In this document: positions 20,272 to 28,760 of the stretch, piece after piece | Position numbering within the stretch: position 1 is the first letter of the stretch | Layout of the letters: the number at the start of each line of letters is the position of its first letter | Origin: Frankiaceae bacterium | Lineage (GTDB): Bacteria > Actinomycetota > Actinomycetes > JAFAQI01 | Direction: 5' to 3' | Assembly (NCBI GenBank): GCA_025929365.1 | Contig: JAICMG010000008.1 | Coordinates: 1 to 41,755 of the forward strand | Length of the DNA: 41,755 bases | Made by a program: the position numbers and the translations under genes | Notes under the pieces: generated by a model | What the model was told of the DNA's origin: nothing | The model's database searches: none | What the model saw: only the letters and a program-made list of their open reading frames with translations

Positions 20272-23200
20272 ATGCCGCCCCGACCCGGCTACCAGCACAT
20301 GCCGCCGCAGGTCGACCTGCCCGCGCTCGAGCACGAGGTGCTCACCCGCTGGCGGGAGCGCGACACCTTCGCCCGCAGCCTGGCTCAGACGGCCGACGGC
20401 GCGACCTGGACGTTCTACGAGGGCCCCCCGACCGCCAACGGCCGGCCCGGCACCCATCACGTCGAGGCGCGGGTCTTCAAGGACCTGTTCCCGCGCTACC
20501 AGACGATGCGTGGCCATCATGTGGAGCGCCGCGCCGGATGGGACTGTCACGGTCTCCCGGTGGAGCTCGAGGTCGAGAAGCGACTCGGCTTCTCGGGCAA
20601 GAACGACATCGAGGACTACGGCATCGAGGCGTTCAACGCCAAGTGCCGCGAGTCCGTCCTCGAGCACGTCGACACCTTCGCGCGGATGACCGAGCGCATG
20701 GGCTACTGGGTCGACCTCGACGCGGCGTACTGGACCATGGACCCGGCCTACGTCGAGAGCGTGTGGTGGTCGCTCAAGTGCATCTACGACAAGGGGCTGC
20801 TGGTCCAGGACTACCGCGTCACGCCGTACTGCCCGCGCTGCGGCACCGGCCTGTCCGACCACGAGGTGGCGCAGGGCTACCTCGACGTGACCGACCCGTC
20901 CGTCTACGTCCGGTTCCCCGTGACGAGTGGGCCGCTGGCGGAGCCGAACGCCTACGGGCGAAGCGTCGCGCTGCTGGTCTGGACGACGACCCCGTGGACG
21001 CTGGTCAGCAACACCGCCGTGGCGGTCAACCCGGCGGTGGCGTACGTCGTCGCCAGGCCGGCCGGTTCGGAGGAGCTGCTGGTCGTCGCCGAGCCGCTCG
21101 TGGGGCATGCGCTCGGTGACGGTGCCGAGATCCTCGAGCGGTTCGCGGGGACCGAGCTCGAGCACGTGACCTACTCGCGTCCGTTCGACCTGGTCGACAT
21201 CCCCGACTCGCACTTCATCGGGCTCGCGGACTACGTCACGGTCGAAGACGGGACGGGTCTCGTGCACCAGGCCCCCGCCTTCGGTGCCGACGACCTCGCG
21301 GTGGCGCGCCGTTACGGCTTGCCGGTCGTCAACCCGATCGAGGCCGACGGCCACTTCGCGACGGGTCTCCCGCTCGTCGGAGGGACCTTCTTCAAGGCGG
21401 CCGATCCGGCGATCGTCGCCGATCTCCGCGAGCGCGGGTTGCTCTACCGAAGCGAGGACTACACCCACTCGTATCCGCACTGCTGGCGGTGCGACACCGC
21501 ACTGATCTACTACGCGCTGCCCTCGTGGTACATCCGGACGACCGCGGTCAAGGACGCCCTGCTGCGCGAGAACGCCCGCACCGACTGGCACCCGGCGACC
21601 ATCAAGACCGGCCGCTACGGCGACTGGCTGAACAACAACATCGACTGGGCGCTGTCGCGCAACCGGTACTGGGGCACCCCGCTGCCGATCTGGCGTTGCG
21701 CGGACGAGCACCTCACCGTCGTCGGCTCGCTGGCCGAGCTGGGCGCGCTGGCCGGCGCGGACCTGTCGGGGCTCGACCCGCATCGGCCGTTCGTGGACGA
21801 CGTCGTGATCCGCTGCGCGACCTGCCAGGACGAGGCCCGCCGGGTGCCGGAGGTCATCGACTGCTGGTACGACGCGGGCTCGATGCCGTTCGCGCAGCAC
21901 CACTATCCGCACAAGCCCGGGTCGGTCGAGGCCTTCGAAGCCGCCTATCCCGCGCAGTTCATCTGCGAGGCACTCGACCAGACCCGCGGCTGGTTCTACA
22001 CGTTGATGGCGATCGGGACGCTCGTCTTCGACCGCTCGTCGTACGAGACCGTGCTCTGCCTCGGTCTCATCCTGGCCGAGGACGGCCGGCGGATGAGCAA
22101 GCACTTGGGGAACATCCTCGATCCGTTCGACCTCATGGAACGGCACGGCGCCGACGCGGTGCGGTGGTTCATGCTGGCCGGCGGCAACCCGTGGGCAGCA
22201 CGCCGCGTCGGCGACAAGATCCTCGACGAGGTCGTGCGCAAGGTCCTGCTGACGTACTGGAACACGGCGTCCTTCCACGTCCTGTACGCCCGGGCAAACG
22301 GGTGGACGCCGGCGGATGACGCGCCGGCGCCGGCGGACCGCCCGCTGCTCGACCGCTGGGCGCGCTCGGAGCTGCACCGCACCGTCGTCGAGGTCACCGC
22401 CGCGCTCGACGACTTCGACCCCACGCGTGCCGGACGGCGGCTCACCGAGTTCGTCGACGACCTGTCGAACTGGTACGTCCGCCGCTCGCGGCGACGCTTC
22501 TGGGACGGCGACCCGGCGGCGCTCGCGACGCTCGCCGAGTGCCTGGACGTCGTCACCCGGCTGCTCGCCCCGTTCGTGCCGTTCATCACCGATGAGGTCC
22601 ACGAGCGGCTGGTCCGCGACCTCGACCCGACCGCGCCGGACAGCGTGCACCTCGAGACGTGGCCCGCTGCCGACCCGACCGCGGTCGACGGAGCCCTCGC
22701 GGAGCAGATGTCCCTCGTCCGCAGGATCGTGGAGCTCGGCCGCTCGGCGCGGGCCGAGTCCGCGGTGCGGACCCGGCAGCCACTGGCGCGAGCCCTCGTC
22801 TCGGCTCCCGGTTGGGACCGACTGCCCGGCGAGCTCGTGGCGCACGTCGCGGACGAGCTCAATGCCCGGGTCGTCGAGCCTCTGGCTACGGCGGCAGACG
22901 GTGCCGGTGGCGCCGGAGGGCTGGTCGACGTCTCGGTCAAGGCCAACTTCCGCTCTCTGGGCAAGCGATTCGGCCCCCGCACGCCGCGGGTCGCCGCGGC
23001 GATTCAGGCGGCCGATGCGAGCGCGCTCGCCGCCGCGCTGCGCCACGCCGGCACCGCGACGGTCGACGTCGACGGCGAGAGCGTCGAGGTCGAACCGGAT
23101 GACGTGGTCACCAGTGAGACGCCCCGTGCGGGCTGGGCGGTCGCCACTGCCGGGCCTGAGACCGTCGCGCTCGATCTCGAGCTCGACGACGAGCTGCGCG

Positions 23201-23460
23201 CCGCCGGCATGGTGCGCGAGCTCGTGCGAAGCGTGCAGGAGGCTCGCAAGAGCCAGGGACTCGAGGTCACCGACCGGATCGAGCTGTGGTGGGAGTCCGA
23301 CGATGCGTCGGCGGCGGCGGCCGTCCGGGGCGCGGCCGACGCCCTTGCGGGTGAGGTGTTGGCAACGGACCTCACCGAAGGCCGGCCGGCGGCGCCGCTG
23401 GCAGACCACGCAGTGGTGGATCCACCGGTGCGCTTCTGGCTCCGTCAGGCCGGCGGGTGA
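20272..23460 (+). CDS. ileS: Isoleucyl-tRNA synthetase (GTHH-signature variant)
   Basis: FYEGPPTANGRPGTHHVEARVFKDLFPRYQTMRGHHVERRAGWDCHGLPVELEVEKRLGFSGKNDIEDYG...; RRMSKHLGN (KMSKS position). SD GGAGG 5 nt before ATG. Confidence 0.96.
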   Translation: MPPRPGYQHMPPQVDLPALEHEVLTRWRERDTFARSLAQTADGATWTFYEGPPTANGRPGTHHVEARVFKDLFPRYQTMRGHHVERRAGWDCHGLPVELEVEKRLGFSGKNDIEDYGIEAFNAKCRESVLEHVDTFARMTERMGYWVDLDAAYWTMDPAYVESVWWSLKCIYDKGLLVQDYRVTPYCPRCGTGLSDHEVAQGYLDVTDPSVYVRFPVTSGPLAEPNAYGRSVALLVWTTTPWTLVSNTAVAVNPAVAYVVARPAGSEELLVVAEPLVGHALGDGAEILERFAGTELEHVTYSRPFDLVDIPDSHFIGLADYVTVEDGTGLVHQAPAFGADDLAVARRYGLPVVNPIEADGHFATGLPLVGGTFFKAADPAIVADLRERGLLYRSEDYTHSYPHCWRCDTALIYYALPSWYIRTTAVKDALLRENARTDWHPATIKTGRYGDWLNNNIDWALSRNRYWGTPLPIWRCADEHLTVVGSLAELGALAGADLSGLDPHRPFVDDVVIRCATCQDEARRVPEVIDCWYDAGSMPFAQHHYPHKPGSVEAFEAAYPAQFICEALDQTRGWFYTLMAIGTLVFDRSSYETVLCLGLILAEDGRRMSKHLGNILDPFDLMERHGADAVRWFMLAGGNPWAARRVGDKILDEVVRKVLLTYWNTASFHVLYARANGWTPADDAPAPADRPLLDRWARSELHRTVVEVTAALDDFDPTRAGRRLTEFVDDLSNWYVRRSRRRFWDGDPAALATLAECLDVVTRLLAPFVPFITDEVHERLVRDLDPTAPDSVHLETWPAADPTAVDGALAEQMSLVRRIVELGRSARAESAVRTRQPLARALVSAPGWDRLPGELVAHVADELNARVVEPLATAADGAGGAGGLVDVSVKANFRSLGKRFGPRTPRVAAAIQAADASALAAALRHAGTATVDVDGESVEVEPDDVVTSETPRAGWAVATAGPETVALDLELDDELRAAGMVRELVRSVQEARKSQGLEVTDRIELWWESDDASAAAAVRGAADALAGEVLATDLTEGRPAAPLADHAVVDPPVRFWLRQAGG

Positions 23461-23690
23461 GGTCGAGCGACGGCCGTGAGACAGTTGGGCGGTCGGAGTG
23501 TTGATCCGCCAAACGGCCGCATCGCCTACACCCGGCTACGCTGGGCTCGTCAGAAATTAACCCGTTCAGTCTAGTGATTCCGACGTGTCCTCTGGCCGAT
23601 GCTTAAGGTGCGTCATGTTAGATACCACCAGCGTGACGCGATTGGTGCATATCCAGCACCGGTCGCCTGGCCCGGATTCGGAGGTGCGAG

Positions 23691-24158
23691 GTGTCGCTGA
23701 CGCTGCTGAAGACGTCGGCTGACGGCTTGCGGCTCAAGACGGAAGCGGTTGCCCGCCCGGCGCTGACCAGTCAGGTTCGTCCTGCGCTGGTCCTGCCGGA
23801 GCTACAGGCCCGCGCCTTGCTTGATGCTGCTGCCCGCGAAGACGTCACCCAGGGCGGGCGGTTCTCGGCCGGCCCGGCCGGCATCCAGCTGTGGAGCGGC
23901 CCGTTCAACGGACCCGACGGCAGCCGCGGGACCGCGGTTCACCTGGGCTCGGTCGACTGGACCTACGACACGCCCGCGAAGCACTGGGCGCTGATCTACC
24001 GCGCGATGGTGACCCAGGAAGGCATCGAGGCGGGTGAGACCACCCTCTCGGTGCTCTGCCACGTCCTCGGCCTGACCGGGCTGTCCATCGAGGGCGACCG
24101 CGTTCAGCTTCCTACTCCCCCCGCGCGCGACCCGTTCCGCCGCACCGGCTCGGCCTGA
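23691..24158 (+). CDS. Conserved hypothetical protein (155 aa)
   Basis: GTG start with GGAGGTG upstream; ends just before a strong terminator; no family recognised. Confidence 0.6.
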   Translation: MSLTLLKTSADGLRLKTEAVARPALTSQVRPALVLPELQARALLDAAAREDVTQGGRFSAGPAGIQLWSGPFNGPDGSRGTAVHLGSVDWTYDTPAKHWALIYRAMVTQEGIEAGETTLSVLCHVLGLTGLSIEGDRVQLPTPPARDPFRRTGSA

Positions 24159-24177
24159 CCGCCGGACACCAGCCAAC

Positions 24178-24213
24178 GAAGAAGGCCCCCGCCATTCGGC
24201 GGGGGCCTTCTTC
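24178..24213. terminator. Strong GC-rich hairpin terminator, probably bidirectional between convergent genes
   Basis: GAAGAAGGCCCCCGCC-attc-GGCGGGGGCCTTCTTC: perfect 16-bp stem with 4-nt loop. Confidence 0.9.
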
Positions 24214-24242
24214 ATTGCCGCGAGCGGCTGGACGCTCGGTCG

Positions 24243-24959
24243 TCAGCGAGCGGTCTTCTTGGCAGCGGTCTTCTTCGCCGCCGTCTTCTTGGCGGTCTTG
24301 GCCGCAGTCTTCTTGGCCGGCGCCGCCTTCTTCGCCGCAGCCTTGGCCGGAGCCGCCTTCTTCGCCGCAGTCTTCTTGGCCGGCGCCGCCTTCTTCGCCG
24401 CAGCCTTGGCCGGCGCCGCCTTCTTCGCCGCAGTCTTCTTGGCCGGAGCCGCCTTCTTCGCTGCGGTCTTCTTGGCGGTCGCGCTGTCCTGGTTGGCGAG
24501 ACGGGCCGGCAGGACGGCGCGTGGCCGGCCGGAGGTCGCGCCACGAAGCCTGCTCGAAGCAGGCGCGGACCCGGCGCGCACGGGACGACGGGTGGGAGTA
24601 GCCGGGCGACGTTCGACGACTCGCGCCGGAGCGGGCTCAGCGCGCTCCTCGAGCACCGCCGCGGTCGCCGCAGCCGCGGCCGCGCCGCCTGCCGCCGTCT
24701 CCGCCGCACGCCGACCGGCTGGGACCAGGGTCACGTCAGCCGGCTCCGCGGCCACGGCCGCGCCACCCCGAGGGGCAGCGGGTGTGAGAGAGGCGGCCGC
24801 GACCGGAACGTCACGGCGCTGGCGCACCCCGACGAGCAGGAACACGAACGACAGCACGCTGACGGCGATCGAGGCGTACACCCACGCCAGCGGGCCGAAC
24901 AACCCGATGACGAGGAACACAACCGCAATGAGCAGCAGGATCCCGCTGATGACGATCAC
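24243..24959 (-). CDS. Two-TM membrane protein with histone-H1-like Lys/Ala-rich C-terminal tail
   Basis: VIVISGILLLIAVVFLVIGLFGPLAWVYASIAVSVLSFVFLLVGVRQRRD...[59 protein letters not shown] at 24959 with GGAG upstream (the listed start at 25067 is likely too long). Confidence 0.7.
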   Translation of the reverse strand: MIVISGILLLIAVVFLVIGLFGPLAWVYASIAVSVLSFVFLLVGVRQRRDVPVAAASLTPAAPRGGAAVAAEPADVTLVPAGRRAAETAAGGAAAAAATAAVLEERAEPAPARVVERRPATPTRRPVRAGSAPASSRLRGATSGRPRAVLPARLANQDSATAKKTAAKKAAPAKKTAAKKAAPAKAAAKKAAPAKKTAAKKAAPAKAAAKKAAPAKKTAAKTAKKTAAKKTAAKKTAR

Positions 24960-25141
24960 GTCGTCGACTCCGTTTCCCTCATCGAGCTGGTGTGGTGGTG
25001 CGACGGCAGTCGCCGCGAACCCCAGGTATTTCTCGCGCTCCCGGTGATTCGCGGCAGTTGCGCACATCGTAGTGGCAGCACGAAGTCAGCAGACTAGTTG
25101 CCCCGCAATCGCGGTCCGGCCAACGACACGAGTGGCGATGC

Positions 25142-26368
25142 TCACGCCTGAGCAGGCGGTCCGCTCGGCGGATCGTCCTCCGGCTGCACCGGCTGGCTGA
25201 CGAACGTCGCCTGGCCCGGAGCTTGCGACGCGGGTGGTGCCAAGGACGGCACCGACGGGGCGGCGGCCCGCGGCGGCAGCTCGGCGGTCGGCGCGTCGGA
25301 TTCCGGCTGGCCAGGCGCTGACGCGGACGCCGCGGCCTCGGCGGCCTCGGCGAGCGCGGACCGGCCGTCGTCGGCCGGTCGCGGCGGCTGGCCGGGCTGG
25401 GCCTGCGGCGGCTGCGGCGGCGGCGCTGCCGATGCGGACGGCTGTCCCGGACCTGGCTGTCCCGGACCTGGCTGTCCCGGACCCGGCTGTCCCGGACCCG
25501 GCTGTCCCGGACCCGGCTGTCCCGGACCCGCCTGTCCCGGACCTGGCTGTCCCGGACCTGGCTGTGCCGGACCCTGACTTCCGGCAGGCGGAGCCACCGT
25601 GGGTGCCACGACGGGCGGAGGTCCGGCCGCGAAGGCGGAGGCGCTCGGCGGCCCGCCGGGACCGGCCGGTCCGGCCGGGGGCGCGTCCGCCGGCCGGGGG
25701 GTCTGCTGCACGGCAGGTGCCGGCGCACGAGGCGCTGGTGAAGCGGCCGGCAATGCGGGTTTGGGTGGCGCCGCGGGCTCGACGCTCGGCCTGGCGTCCA
25801 GGTCCTTGATCGAGGAGTCGAGGTAGGCCCGCAGCCGCGTGCGGAACTCCCGCTCGAAGCTGCGCAGCGCCACGATCTCGGCCTCGAGCGTCTTGCGGTC
25901 GTCCTCGAGCGTGGCGAGCCGGGTGTGGTGCGCGGCTTGGGCTTCGTGCTCCAGCGCCGCCGCCTTGAGCCGGGCGGAGTTGAGGATGCCTTCGGCCTCC
26001 GCATGGGCCTGTGCAATCGCTTCCTCTGCGGTCTTCTGCGCCAGCATCAGCGTCTTCAGCGCCGCGTCGCCGGTCTCCTCGTGCGCCGGAGCCGGCGGCC
26101 GGACCGGCACGGGCGGCGGGGGCGGCGGCGGCGGTGCGGCCGGCGGGGGCGTGGCCGCGGTCTGCGCCGGTGCGCTCGGTGGCGGCACCGGCGCCGCATG
26201 CGCCGCGCCCGCGACGGCCTGGCGAAGCGAGGTGTTCTCTGCGATCAGCCGGCGAAGCTCTTCCTCGATCTCGTCGAGGAAGTTGTCGACCTCCTCCTCG
26301 TCGTACCCGGACTTGAAGCGCACCACGGTGAACCGCTTGTTCTGGACGTCCTGTGGCGTGAGGGGCAT
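25142..26368 (-). CDS. divIVA: DivIVA/Wag31 polar growth protein with Pro/Gly/Gln-rich C-terminus
   Basis: MPLTPQDVQNKRFTVVRFKSGYDEEEVDNFLDEIEEELRRLIAENTSLRQ; central coiled coil; repetitive GPGQP tail. Confidence 0.94.
   Translation of the reverse strand: MPLTPQDVQNKRFTVVRFKSGYDEEEVDNFLDEIEEELRRLIAENTSLRQAVAGAAHAAPVPPPSAPAQTAATPPPAAPPPPPPPPVPVRPPAPAHEETGDAALKTLMLAQKTAEEAIAQAHAEAEGILNSARLKAAALEHEAQAAHHTRLATLEDDRKTLEAEIVALRSFEREFRTRLRAYLDSSIKDLDARPSVEPAAPPKPALPAASPAPRAPAPAVQQTPRPADAPPAGPAGPGGPPSASAFAAGPPPVVAPTVAPPAGSQGPAQPGPGQPGPGQAGPGQPGPGQPGPGQPGPGQPGPGQPGPGQPSASAAPPPQPPQAQPGQPPRPADDGRSALAEAAEAAASASAPGQPESDAPTAELPPRAAAPSVPSLAPPASQAPGQATFVSQPVQPEDDPPSGPPAQA
25441..25575. repeat. 15-bp in-frame tandem repeat (about 9 units) inside divIVA
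   Basis: Consensus gctgtcccggacctg/ccg; minus-strand translation (GPGQP)n. Confidence 0.9.
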
Positions 26369-26412
26369 CTGGAGGTCACCTTCGCGGGTTCGGGGAAGCG
26401 GGACGAGCGAGG

Positions 26413-26697
26413 TCAGGCGTACGGCGAGAGGACGGCGATCAGGGCATATGCGGCGATGAACAGGACGATGAAGGACAGGTCGATCGACACCTGCCCGAGC
26501 CGCAGCGGCGGAATCACCCGGCGCAACGCCTTCAAGGGCGGGTCAGTCGCGGAGTACGCGAGCTCGAGCACGGCGGCGACGGCACCGCTCGGGCGGTAGC
26601 TGCGGGCGAACATCATCACGTAGTCCATGATCAGCCGCACGAACAGCAGGCCGACGACCGCCCACAGCACGTAGATCCCGATGATCGCCGCGATCAT
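26413..26697 (-). CDS. YggT family membrane protein
   Basis: VLWAVVGLLFVRLIMDYVMMFARSYRPSG...ATDPPLKALRRVIPPLRLGQVSIDLSFIVLFIAAYALI. Confidence 0.9.
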   Translation of the reverse strand: MIAAIIGIYVLWAVVGLLFVRLIMDYVMMFARSYRPSGAVAAVLELAYSATDPPLKALRRVIPPLRLGQVSIDLSFIVLFIAAYALIAVLSPYA

Positions 26698-26710
26698 TTG
26701 GCGGCCATTC

Positions 26711-27196
26711 TCAAGACTGGTTGAAGAAGCCAGCCCCCGCCAGCCGAGACTTGTCCTCGGCGGTGATCTCGACGTTGGCCGGGGTCAGCAAGAAGACCTT
26801 CTGGGTGACCCGCTCGATGCTGCCGTGGCGGCCGAAGACCAGACCCGCAGCGAAGTCGACGAGTCGCTTCGCGTCGGAGTCCTCCATGTCGGTGAGGTTC
26901 ATGATGACCGGGGTGCCGTCACGGAAGTGCTCACCGATCACCCGTGCCTCGTTGTAGTTGCGCGGGTGCACGGTCGTGATCCGGTAGGCCTCGAGGGCGT
27001 CGATCGGCTCCGGGCGGGGCGTGGCGGAGGCCCGGTCGGCGCGCTCGTCGGGACGGGTCACCCGCAGTACGGGCTCCTCGGCACGCCGAACGACATGGGC
27101 GCGCTCGTCGAAGCCGCCCTCGTCGTACTCGCCGTCGAACTCCTCGTCTTCGACGAGGCCGAGATAGACGGCCATCTTGCGCATTGCGCCGGCCAT
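26711..27196 (-). CDS. sepF: Cell division protein SepF
   Basis: MRKMAVYLGLVEDEEFDGEYDE...TTVHPRNYNEARVIGEHFRDGTPVIMNLTDMEDSDAKRLVDFAAGLVFGRHGSIERVTQKVFLLTPANVEI. Confidence 0.95.
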   Translation of the reverse strand: MAGAMRKMAVYLGLVEDEEFDGEYDEGGFDERAHVVRRAEEPVLRVTRPDERADRASATPRPEPIDALEAYRITTVHPRNYNEARVIGEHFRDGTPVIMNLTDMEDSDAKRLVDFAAGLVFGRHGSIERVTQKVFLLTPANVEITAEDKSRLAGAGFFNQS

Positions 27197-27256
27197 GCGA
27201 GGTCCTCCGGTCGTTCGGTCGCTCGGGCGGCGGGGCGCGCGAGCATTGGATCAAGG

Positions 27257-28012
27257 CTAGCCGACAACAGCCTCGCGACGGCCGAGCAACGCGGTTCCGA
27301 CACGCAGGTGTGTCGCGCCGTTGGCGACGGCCGCCTCGAGGTCGCCGCTCATCCCCGCCGACAGCATCGTCGCGCCGGGGAAGGCGGCCCTGACCTGCAT
27401 CGATAGCGACGCCAACGCCCGATACGGCGGACCCGGATCGGCGCCGTGAGGAGCGATTGCCATCAGTCCGGCGAACCGCAGCCCCGCCGTGGTGGCGATC
27501 CGCTCCCCCAAATCGATGACGGCGTCGGGGGCGGCGCCGCCCCTGCTCGTCGAACCCGGTGCCGTCGAGCCGGGCGGATCGAGCGACACCTGCACAAGCA
27601 CGTCGATCTCGCGGCTCGCCCGCTCCGCCGCGGCACCGAGCGCGGTTGCCAGCTCGGGCCGGTCGACCGAGTGCACGACGTCGGCGTACGTCGCCACCGA
27701 GCGGCACTTGCGCCGCTGCAGCTGCCCGATGAAGTGCCAGCGAAGTCCGAGGGCCACCGTCCCGGCGGCCGACGGCGAGCAGAGCTCGACGTGCTTGGCC
27801 ACGGCCTCCTGGTCGCGGTTCTCGCCGATGTCGACCACCCCGAGGTCGGCCAGCAGCGCGACATCGGAGGCTGGATAGGTCTTCGTGACGGCGATCAGCG
27901 TCAGCTCGGCGGGATCCCTCCCGGCGGCGCGGGCAGCGGAAGCGATCCGGGCGCGAACCCGCTCGAGGTTGGCGGCGAGCTCGGCAGGCCGGCCCGACGC
28001 GGGGTCAGCCAT
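27257..28012 (-). CDS. YggS family PLP-binding (PLP homeostasis) protein
   Basis: LIAVTKTYPASDVALLADLGVVDIGENRDQEAVAKHVEL...RWHFIGQLQRRKCRSVATYADVVHSVDR...GLMAIAPHG...LSAGMSGDLEAAVANGATHLRVGTALLG. Confidence 0.95.
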   Translation of the reverse strand: MADPASGRPAELAANLERVRARIASAARAAGRDPAELTLIAVTKTYPASDVALLADLGVVDIGENRDQEAVAKHVELCSPSAAGTVALGLRWHFIGQLQRRKCRSVATYADVVHSVDRPELATALGAAAERASREIDVLVQVSLDPPGSTAPGSTSRGGAAPDAVIDLGERIATTAGLRFAGLMAIAPHGADPGPPYRALASLSMQVRAAFPGATMLSAGMSGDLEAAVANGATHLRVGTALLGRREAVVG

Positions 28013-28754
28013 CGGGCGACAGCATGACGACCCCGGCGAACCGGCCGGTCAGGCCGTCTCGGCGATAGGAGTACAAGCGATCGTCCTCGGCGGTGCAGAT
28101 CCCGGTCGCGCATGCCTCGACCCCGGCCCGGTGCAGCAGGCCGAGCGCGCCGGCCACGAGGTCCAGACCCGGCGTTCCGGCGGCGGTCACGCACGCCGTT
28201 CCCGGGACCGCCGTATCCACCTCGTCGCGCATCCGGGCGGGGACTTCGTAACAGCGGCCGCAGATGGCCGGGCCGACGACGGCTCGGATCCGGGGCCGCT
28301 TCGCCCCCAGGCCGGTCATCGCGTCGAGCGTGGCCTGCAGCACACCGGCCGCGAGCCCCCGACGCCCGGCATGGGCCACGCCGGCCACTTGGGCCACCGG
28401 ATCCGCGAGCAGGACCGGCATGCAATCGGCCACGAGGACGCCGATCGGCACGTCCGGCAGGGCAGTGACCAGCGCGTCGGCGCCCGGTTCGCCGCCGGCC
28501 ATGATCTGGCTCGGATCCCCGCGCCGCTCGGCGATCACCCGCACTCCGGCACCGTGGACCTGTTCGGGGAACGTGACCACCGGCCCGCCGATCCGGTTCG
28601 CCACCGCGATGCGGTTCGTGCGGACGGCCGCCGGGTCGTCCCCGACGTGCGGTGCGAGGTTCAGCGAGGTCCACGGGGCCAGGCTGACCCCGCCGACACG
28701 CGTGGTGAAGCCACCGACCGCCCCGGGCAGCCCCGCGTCGATCAGCTCGAGCAG
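28005..28754 (-). CDS. pgeF: PgeF/YlmD (laccase-domain, multicopper-oxidase-like) protein; apparent non-canonical start
   Basis: ORF track starts at GTG 28604, but the same frame upstream reads LALLELIDAGLPGAVGGFTTRVGGVSLAPWTSLNLAPHVGDDPAAVRTNRIAVANRIGGPVVTFPEQVHG, a recognisable YlmD N-terminus. No ATG/GTG/TTG occurs between the ftsZ TAG and 28604; CTG at 28754 or 28745 are candidate starts. Confidence 0.75.
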   Translation of the reverse strand: MLELIDAGLPGAVGGFTTRVGGVSLAPWTSLNLAPHVGDDPAAVRTNRIAVANRIGGPVVTFPEQVHGAGVRVIAERRGDPSQIMAGGEPGADALVTALPDVPIGVLVADCMPVLLADPVAQVAGVAHAGRRGLAAGVLQATLDAMTGLGAKRPRIRAVVGPAICGRCYEVPARMRDEVDTAVPGTACVTAAGTPGLDLVAGALGLLHRAGVEACATGICTAEDDRLYSYRRDGLTGRFAGVVMLSPDG

Positions 28755-28760
28755 CGCGAG

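Noticed and set aside
19846-23409. 1187-aa minus-strand ORF antisense to ileS
   Set aside because: High-GC shadow ORF; composition Arg/Val/Asp/His-rich with no motif, while the plus strand encodes clear IleRS.
25441-25575. Possible CRISPR or iteron array
   Set aside because: Contiguous 15-bp coding repeats inside divIVA without spacers.
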